Source: Acidobacteriota bacterium (GTDB taxonomy: Bacteria; Acidobacteriota; UBA890). From it: a DNA stretch of 7,355 nucleotides. Both the position numbers and the translations under genes were made by a program. Where the stretch lies: positions 1 to 7,355 of the forward strand of contig JAUWTE010000150.1 of assembly GCA_030609765.1 (NCBI GenBank), given 5' to 3'. The notes under the pieces were generated by a model that made no database searches, had not been told where the DNA came from, and was given only the letters and a program-made list of their open reading frames with translations. This document shows, one piece after another, positions 1 through 4,629 of this stretch (position 1 is the stretch's first letter; every line of letters starts with the position of its first letter).

Positions 1-2264
1 AGTGGCGTGTTGACCTCGTGTGCCACACCGGCGGCCAGTAGCCCGACCGACGCCAGGCGATCCGACTGCCGAAGCTGCGACTCGAGCTCGGTCTGGTCGG
101 TGACATCTTCAACCATGACCACCGAACCGTACGCGCCCTCCGCTCCAAGCAGTGGCGCCGCCGAAATGTTGACGACCCGGTCACGGCCATCAGTGGTACG
201 CATCGCCACCCTGTAGGCGGAGGCCAGAGGCTCGTCACCGGTCTGCACGCGCCGCCGCGCCCGCTCGAGTGCGGCAACGAATGAGGTGGGGAACAAGTCG
301 TTGAATTGGCGGCCGACCGCGTCGCTGGCAGCCACGCCGTTCAGGCTCTCCATGGAGCGGTTCCACGAACGCACTTGGCCATCGACGTCGAGAACCATGA
401 CACCGACCTTGATGCTTTCGACGATGTTCTCGCTGTAATTTTTCAGGCGCTCGAACTCACGCGCTCTCTTTTCCGCCTGCTGGTAAAGCACAGCGTTATC
501 GAGCGCGAGCGCCGCGTGGGAGCACAGCATCTCGAGAATGCGCAGGTCCTCCGACGAAAGGTAGTCGCCCGAAATCGTCCGGCCGAGAGCCAACACCCCG
601 AGTACCTCACCTTTGACCATCAACGGCAGAAAGTAGGCCAGGTCTTCTTCGACGATAACCTCGCGGTCTTCCGGAAACTCGTCGAGCAGGGCCGATAGAT
701 CGTCGATGTACAGGAACTCGCGGCTCACCAAGGCCGAGCCGAGGAAATCCGAGAAGCTGTCGGATAGCCGCTTCCCCTCACCGTCATCAGGAACCGCGGG
801 CACGAGCTGCAGGCAGGTGCAGTCTTCCGGCTTGTGGAGGACCGCCACCCTCCCGACAGCAACCATCTTCCGAACGCGCTGGATCAGAAGGTCGACAACC
901 TGGTTCAGGTTCAGCTCGGTGTTGAGCTGCCGCCCGAAATCCACCAAGCCGCGTCTCGACCGGTAACGCTCACGGTAGTGCAGGCGGTCGAGCCACTCCT
1001 GGAATTGGTCCCGCAGAGGAGCAAAGGCGAAGGCCACAAGGAGAGTGGCGATGAGTGCTCCGGCTTGCGCGAGCTGCGGGTCGATCCCGCCTAGCACTCT
1101 CTGCAAGGCCCATTCGGCACCGAGATAGACCCCAAGGACCGCGAGAGCGGCGAGAGCGTATGCGAGGGCGCGCTTGAGGATGACCTCGACGTCCCACAGC
1201 CGGAAGCTGACAGCCGCGTAGCCGAACGAAATCGGCACGAGCAATAGCGGCAGGACGGCCAAATCGATAAGGCGCGATGAGGTGATATCGAATACGAAGA
1301 GCGGCACATAGATGACGACGAATGGAAACACGCCGATCGCCGTCCCTCCGATCAGCCACTGCAGCCGCTTACGCTCAATCGGGGAAGTGGTCTCCTTGTA
1401 ACTATGTGCCAGCAACAAAACCCCGCGGCCGAGGGAGCCGGCGATATAGAAAAGGCCGAGATTAGAGACAGTCCGCAGAATCGCGTACCGGGTGCTCGAG
1501 CTCAACGGCAAGCTGGTGTCGGCCAGGGTCACGGTGAGATTCAGAAACGTCAGCAGGACGCCCGGCCCGAAAACGCCGAAAAGCCAGGCCGTACGGTTCT
1601 TCAGGTAATGAGGCTTCGGCTGGGGGAAGGTCAGCGCAAAATACACAAACAGCCCGGGAAGCAGATTTCGGGCAATGTCATCGGCCCAGAAGATGGCGTC
1701 GAAGAGGGGGTCGCCCGGCCGTGTCGGGGTAAGCACCAGCACCGTGTAGAAAGCAATCGCCAGCCAAAAGAAGCGATGCCCGGCACTGCCCTCGCGTTGC
1801 CGCAGCAACGCGAACAGGCCCGCCACCAGGAATGCGGTACCAACCAGGCAGAGATAGAAGTAGGTGCGGGCCGGCACCGGCTCACCCGCAACCCTGACCA
1901 GAAGAGTCTCGGTGCCCGATCCTCTTTCGACCTCGTACTCCAAACGGGTACCTACCGGGCGCTCCCAGAGCAGTGCTTCGACGAGCTCGGGCGTCAGTGG
2001 TGAGCCGCTGCTCGTTGCGCTGCTTCCACCTACGCGCACGACTCGATCGCCCGGCACCACCCCGGCCCGCGCGCCTGATCCCTCGGGCAGGACCTCGCCG
2101 GCCACCAGAACGCCGCCCTGGGCCTCCCAGGTAACGCCGTCGGTGTGCTCCTCATAGGCAAAGCGGTTGGCGATGCTTATGGCGCCGAGGAACACCAGGA
2201 CCGCGGCCAGGGTGAGGAACCCCACCAGCCGCAGTGCTTCAACGCGCTGTTGATCTGTTGTCAT
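1..2264 (-). CDS. Membrane sensor histidine kinase, PDZ + ComP-like multi-TM + GAF + PAS + HisKA (partial, C-terminus beyond window)
   Basis: Translating the minus strand from the ATG at 2264 gives an uninterrupted frame of 754 codons running off at position 1. An in-frame TGA lies eight codons upstream with no other start between, which fixes the start; the ribosome site is weak. Visible order: TM helix about 12-31; PDZ-like domain about 45-128, probably periplasmic (ARAGVVPGDRVVRVGG); about nine further hydrophobic segments between 133 and 416, with the stretch PISFGYAAVSFRLWDVEVIL (344-363) resembling the membrane-to-cytoplasm region of ComP-type kinases; GAF about 440-595; PAS about 606-722 (GVMVLDVDGQVRSWN); then the HisKA start with H-box GVAHEVNTPL, where His749 (bases 18-20) is the predicted phospho-acceptor. 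Ten TM helices would put the N-terminus and the GAF/PAS/kinase part in the cytoplasm. As a family role it would autophosphorylate and pass phosphate to a response regulator; the HEVNTPL box is NtrB-like. Signal and partner are unknown. The ATP-binding domain is outside the window, so catalytic competence cannot be judged. Confidence 0.93.
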   Translation of the reverse strand, partial: MTTDQQRVEALRLVGFLTLAAVLVFLGAISIANRFAYEEHTDGVTWEAQGGVLVAGEVLPEGSGARAGVVPGDRVVRVGGSSATSSGSPLTPELVEALLWERPVGTRLEYEVERGSGTETLLVRVAGEPVPARTYFYLCLVGTAFLVAGLFALLRQREGSAGHRFFWLAIAFYTVLVLTPTRPGDPLFDAIFWADDIARNLLPGLFVYFALTFPQPKPHYLKNRTAWLFGVFGPGVLLTFLNLTVTLADTSLPLSSSTRYAILRTVSNLGLFYIAGSLGRGVLLLAHSYKETTSPIERKRLQWLIGGTAIGVFPFVVIYVPLFVFDITSSRLIDLAVLPLLLVPISFGYAAVSFRLWDVEVILKRALAYALAALAVLGVYLGAEWALQRVLGGIDPQLAQAGALIATLLVAFAFAPLRDQFQEWLDRLHYRERYRSRRGLVDFGRQLNTELNLNQVVDLLIQRVRKMVAVGRVAVLHKPEDCTCLQLVPAVPDDGEGKRLSDSFSDFLGSALVSREFLYIDDLSALLDEFPEDREVIVEEDLAYFLPLMVKGEVLGVLALGRTISGDYLSSEDLRILEMLCSHAALALDNAVLYQQAEKRAREFERLKNYSENIVESIKVGVMVLDVDGQVRSWNRSMESLNGVAASDAVGRQFNDLFPTSFVAALERARRRVQTGDEPLASAYRVAMRTTDGRDRVVNISAAPLLGAEGAYGSVVMVEDVTDQTELESQLRQSDRLASVGLLAAGVAHEVNTP

Positions 2265-2332
2265 TTCCGGTCTCGATCGCGCAGCTCAGGTGGCGCTCAG
2301 GCGCGCCCCCACTGCTACGATAGGACTACTCT

Positions 2333-2348
2333 AGCAAACAGCATACCA
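2333..2348 (-). promoter_or_regulatory. Candidate sigma-54 (-24/-12) promoter of the histidine kinase
   Basis: Read on the minus strand, the site is TGGTATGCTGTTTGCT. Against the sigma-54 consensus TGGCACG-N4-TTGCW it keeps TGG, A, G and the whole TTGCT block. The two mismatches in the -24 half are C-to-T changes. The invariant GG and GC are 10 bases apart, as required. Counting from the GC, transcription would start near 2322 and leave a leader of about 58 nt before the kinase ATG. The leader contains two copies of CCTGAGC (minus strand, 2284-2290 and 2295-2301) and a possible short hairpin with GGCGC/GCGCC arms. Recognition is from sequence alone; sigma-54 promoters need an enhancer-binding activator, which is not encoded in the window. 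Confidence 0.6.
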
Positions 2349-2373
2349 ACTCCATGGATATGAAGTCAGTCCG

Positions 2374-2398
2374 TAAACTCTTTGTTCAAAGGTGTTTA
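2374..2398. promoter_or_regulatory. Imperfect dyad (TAAAC..CTTTG-tt-CAAAG..GTTTA), possible operator
   Basis: A perfect 5-bp inverted repeat, CTTTG (2380-2384) and CAAAG (2387-2391), has a 2-base centre and is flanked by a second pair of arms, TAAAC (2374-2378) and GTTTA (2394-2398), offset by one base. It lies about 26 bp upstream of the -24 element, or roughly -52 to -76 from the inferred kinase start site. It could bind a dimeric regulator. As RNA it would be an AT-rich hairpin with no U-tract, so a terminator for the upstream beta-barrel gene is less likely. Confidence 0.35.
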
Positions 2399-2427
2399 GA
2401 ATCTCCCCGCAATTACAGGAAATCGTA

Positions 2428-2466
2428 GATCCAAATATTTGGTTTGTGGATTCAACAAATTGGATC
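2428..2466. promoter_or_regulatory. Nested inverted repeats including perfect palindrome CCAAATATTTGG; candidate upstream activator site
   Basis: Positions 2431-2442 read CCAAATATTTGG, a perfect 12-bp palindrome. It sits inside a larger arrangement: outer arms GATCCAA (2428-2434) and TTGGATC (2460-2466), inner arms TTTGT (2443-2447) and ACAAA (2455-2459) with a 7-base centre. A further GATCCAA lies at 2548-2554. The palindrome is about 110-120 bp upstream of the inferred sigma-54 start site, a usual distance for an enhancer element. It also lies 3' of the beta-barrel gene on the same strand, so an RNA-level role in ending that transcript is an alternative, although no T-run follows. Apart from this, the other dyad and the promoter, the 322-base gap 2265-2586 shows no convincing gene. 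Confidence 0.4.
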
Positions 2467-2586
2467 CGACGGTCCTCAATCATGACGTCGCGGCAGCTGT
2501 TCGAGTGTCCAACCGCCGCCTTCTTGCGGTTCGCATGGCGAGGCTGGATCCAATCTTCTGCTGGAAATGATTGCTGCCGATGCGAC

Positions 2587-4383
2587 TCAGAACCGAACGG
2601 CGAGGCCGCCTGATACCAGGCGGGAGAGGACGGGCACGTCGTTGAGGTTCAGATCGAAGATGCCGTCGTATTGCTGGCCCAATAGAGTCTGCACCTGGAC
2701 CAATGCCGACCACTCACTCGAGAAGGCGCGGAATGGGAGTGGCTGTCGCACCTTCACATCGAACCGTTTGTACACATCGCCAAGCGTGCCTTGGCGCACA
2801 ACCGGCATTCCCTGCTTCCACAAATAGGTGGCAAACAGCCGGGTCTGGTGTTTACCAAACACCGTCTCCACTCCCGCACTCAGCTCGTGGATGCTGTTGA
2901 TGGGAATTGCCTTGCCTCCTGCCGGCGACTCGATCGTCACACCCCCCTGACCCGTGGTGATCTCGGAGGGCAGGTCCGCGCCGGTGCGCAGGTCATACGC
3001 ATAGCTGACATGTCCTGCCAGCCGCTCCATGAACGTGCGCCTGACGTTGATGGCAAAGCCTCTGTTCACGGAATCGCCCAAATTGAAGACCGTGTAGTCG
3101 CTGCGCCCGGAGGGCCTTGCCAGGTAGACGCTCATGAGCTCGTCGCTGACCTCGCCGTAGTAGGCGCGGGCACGCAGCTCCGTATTGTTCGTCGACTTCT
3201 CGACTCCGAACTCGTAGCGCCGCGCCCGCTCGGGCACGAGGCCGTCCATGGTCAGAATATCCATGTAGCGCACCGCCATTGGATCAATCTCGAAGCTGAG
3301 CTCAGCCAGCCCTGGGGCTTCGGCGTCGTAGTAAACACCCGAGCGGAAAACGAGAGATTCAATCGGTGCGTACGCCACTTCAATCCGCGGCGAGACGACT
3401 CCAGGAGTATCAAGGTAGTTGTAGTGCTCGAAGCGCAGGCCGGACGAAAGGAGGATCGTCTCTCCCAGCCGCCAGTGATCCTCGGCGGCGAGGCTACCGA
3501 CCCACATGGTCTCGAAGCCCTGGTTGAGGTCCGCGATGGCCACATCCTGCGCCGCATAGCCAGCACCGAAGCGCAGGGCGTGGGATTCGCTGACCACCCG
3601 ATCGACCTGGCTACTGGCGCGCATGAAACCGTGATCCGCAATCTGGGCACGCACCACCCATCTCTGGCTCCCATCGAGATGGCTGCCGGCGAGCGAAAAT
3701 GCCGTCGTGCTCGCACTGTCGAAAGAAGCGCCGATGAATGGCGCCAGCGTGAGCAAGCTCACCTCACCCGCGAGTTCGGCAAAGCCGCCGAAGGTCGACT
3801 GGGTGCTCACCGGACCGGCCTCCGGAGCAACGGAAGGAATCTCGGGAGGAGCCTCATTCCCGGCGGTCGGCACAGCCGTGGGCTCGCTTTGACGCAGAAC
3901 ATCACGCACGCGCGGGCGGAATGCCCACCCCAGGTCGAGAGGCGCTGCCGCGGAGAGCAGGGAGGTCAGTTCGGTCTCTGCCCGGAGCTGTAGGCTCAAC
4001 GGCTCTTGTCGCGGCACCACGACACCGGGCAGCACGGCATTCACGAAACCGAGGCTCTGCGCCATCAGCGTATAAATGCCAGGGGGAAGATCCAGCAGGA
4101 CGAATCGGCCTCGCGTGTCCGATACGGTCAATGAGCGCGCGCCGTCCGGCAGAGCCACGGCTACCAGGGCGCCGATGAGCGGCAAACCGGAGCCGTCGTA
4201 AACCGTGCCCCTGAGCTCGGAGCCCTTCGCCGAGGAAGAGCCGTTCCCTGGCCCGTTCGAGGCGCTTTTCTCATGCGCGCTGGCAAGGGCCGGCTGCGCT
4301 GCCACCAGGCACACCAATACCGCGAGCAAGAGGACCGGGTAGACAGGAGTACCCGTGCGGGCTGCCTGCGGAATGCGATTCAT
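2587..4383 (-). CDS. Exported outer-membrane beta-barrel protein with carboxypeptidase-regulatory-like N-terminal domain (TonB-receptor-like, no plug)
   Basis: The 598-residue product starts MNRIPQ. An upstream in-frame GTG at 4407 would add eight residues, but the ATG at 4383 is preferred: an AAAGGGG ribosome site lies 11 nt before it, and the predicted start site (about 4402) excludes the GTG. Residues 1-36 form a signal peptide, with hydrophobic core VLLLAVLVCLVAA and likely cleavage after ALASA. Residues about 56-135 resemble a CarboxypepD_reg beta-sandwich (LRGTVYDGSGLPLIGALVAV; later GRFVLLDLPPGIYTL). A segment with WAFRPRVRDVLR (153-164) and a Pro/Ala/Glu-rich linker follow. From about 200 to the end there are alternating amphipathic strands with many aromatics and a TonB-receptor feel (SGLRFEHYNYLD, SPRIEVAYAP, ERARRYEFGVE), and the chain ends GGLAVRF with a terminal Phe, the typical outer-membrane assembly signal. 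No TonB box or plug domain is visible, and the barrel is shorter than in usual receptors. Substrate is unknown. It could be a porin-like or structural barrel, not an active transporter. Confidence 0.85.
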   Translation of the reverse strand: MNRIPQAARTGTPVYPVLLLAVLVCLVAAQPALASAHEKSASNGPGNGSSSAKGSELRGTVYDGSGLPLIGALVAVALPDGARSLTVSDTRGRFVLLDLPPGIYTLMAQSLGFVNAVLPGVVVPRQEPLSLQLRAETELTSLLSAAAPLDLGWAFRPRVRDVLRQSEPTAVPTAGNEAPPEIPSVAPEAGPVSTQSTFGGFAELAGEVSLLTLAPFIGASFDSASTTAFSLAGSHLDGSQRWVVRAQIADHGFMRASSQVDRVVSESHALRFGAGYAAQDVAIADLNQGFETMWVGSLAAEDHWRLGETILLSSGLRFEHYNYLDTPGVVSPRIEVAYAPIESLVFRSGVYYDAEAPGLAELSFEIDPMAVRYMDILTMDGLVPERARRYEFGVEKSTNNTELRARAYYGEVSDELMSVYLARPSGRSDYTVFNLGDSVNRGFAINVRRTFMERLAGHVSYAYDLRTGADLPSEITTGQGGVTIESPAGGKAIPINSIHELSAGVETVFGKHQTRLFATYLWKQGMPVVRQGTLGDVYKRFDVKVRQPLPFRAFSSEWSALVQVQTLLGQQYDGIFDLNLNDVPVLSRLVSGGLAVRF

Positions 4384-4394
4384 CGTGATTAACG

Positions 4395-4401
4395 CCCCTT
4401 T
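4395..4401 (-). promoter_or_regulatory. Ribosome binding site of the beta-barrel gene
   Basis: The minus strand reads AAAGGGG here, with 11 nt between the G-run and the ATG at 4383. It is purine-rich and partly complementary to the 16S rRNA 3' end. The spacing is slightly long. It favours the ATG at 4383 over the GTG at 4407, which would lie upstream of this site. Confidence 0.5.
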
Positions 4402-4408
4402 GCACACG

Positions 4409-4438
4409 ACTGTACCACCGCAAAACGCACGTGATCAA
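4409..4438 (-). promoter_or_regulatory. Candidate sigma-70-type promoter of the beta-barrel gene
   Basis: On the minus strand, TTGATC (4438-4433, 4 of 6 to consensus) and TACAGT (4414-4409, 4 of 6) are separated by 18 bp. Transcription would begin near 4402, giving a leader of about 19 nt that contains the ribosome site and the ATG at 4383. The -35 box overlaps the CACGTG and TGATCA palindromes at 4428-4437. Confidence 0.4.
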
Positions 4439-4533
4439 CAGTGACCAAGCTTTGGCGGTGTTAGCCAGCCGACGCCGCCTGGACAGGTATCACGCTCATT
4501 TTCACGCCGGGGAGCGCTCGTTTGAAGATCGCC

Positions 4534-4563
4534 GGCGACCCCCATGCGGGCCGGGGAATCGCC
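4534..4563. other. Imperfect GC-rich dyad upstream of polA
   Basis: Arms GGCGA-CCCC (4534-4542) and GGGG-AA-TCGCC (4553-4563) could pair over nine base pairs with a two-base bulge and a 10-base loop. It lies between the two divergent promoters and is not followed by a T-run on either strand, so it is not a classical terminator. A role as operator or boundary element is possible; GC-rich DNA forms such dyads by chance fairly often. Confidence 0.25.
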
Positions 4564-4593
4564 ACATACGGCTATCTTACAGCGGCACCCCGC

Positions 4594-4623
4594 TTGACGT
4601 CACGGCCAATCGCCGCCTAGCTT
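4594..4623 (+). promoter_or_regulatory. Candidate promoter of polA, implying a leaderless or near-leaderless transcript
   Basis: TTGACG (4594-4599, 5 of 6 to the -35 consensus) is followed after 18 bp by TAGCTT (4618-4623, 3 of 6). A start site 7 nt downstream would fall on the G of the polA GTG at 4630. No Shine-Dalgarno-like purine run precedes that GTG, which agrees with leaderless initiation. The -10 match is weak. An alternative -10, TATCTT at 4573-4578, has no good -35 at the right distance. Confidence 0.3.
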
Positions 4624-4629
4624 GGCCCC

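Larger units (their letters stand above)
4384..4439. repeat. Direct repeat CGTGATtAAC / CGTGATcAAC flanking the beta-barrel promoter
   Basis: CGTGATTAAC at 4384-4393 and CGTGATCAAC at 4430-4439 match at 9 of 10 bases and are 46 bp apart. The distal copy overlaps the putative -35 box of the beta-barrel gene; the proximal copy lies directly before its start codon. A weaker relative, AGTGACCAAG, is at 4440-4449, and CGTGAT recurs on the other strand at 4489-4494. The arrangement resembles operator sites for a repressor, but chance repeats of this length are possible. Confidence 0.3.

Noticed and set aside
1404..2003. 199-codon plus-strand frame rich in Gln, Arg and Glu
   Set aside because: It is antisense to the transmembrane region of the kinase; hydrophobic codons read backwards give such Gln/Glu/Lys-rich strings.
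2387..2586. Rho-independent terminator for the beta-barrel gene
   Set aside because: The dyads found are AT-rich or long-looped and none is followed by a T-run on the minus strand, so a classical terminator cannot be supported.
2392..2613. 73-codon plus-strand frame covering the intergenic gap
   Set aside because: It overlaps the 3' end of the beta-barrel gene, has no clear ribosome site and crosses the dyads. Its composition gives no sign of a real protein.
2791..3993. 400-codon open frame on the plus strand, antisense to the beta-barrel gene
   Set aside because: It lies wholly opposite a gene with signal peptide and barrel features. Its translation is low-complexity, His/Arg-rich and has no recognisable domain, which is usual for antisense frames in GC-rich DNA.
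4405..4407. GTG as start codon of the beta-barrel gene
   Set aside because: It adds eight residues before the signal peptide, lies upstream of the predicted transcription start, and the better ribosome site serves the ATG at 4383.
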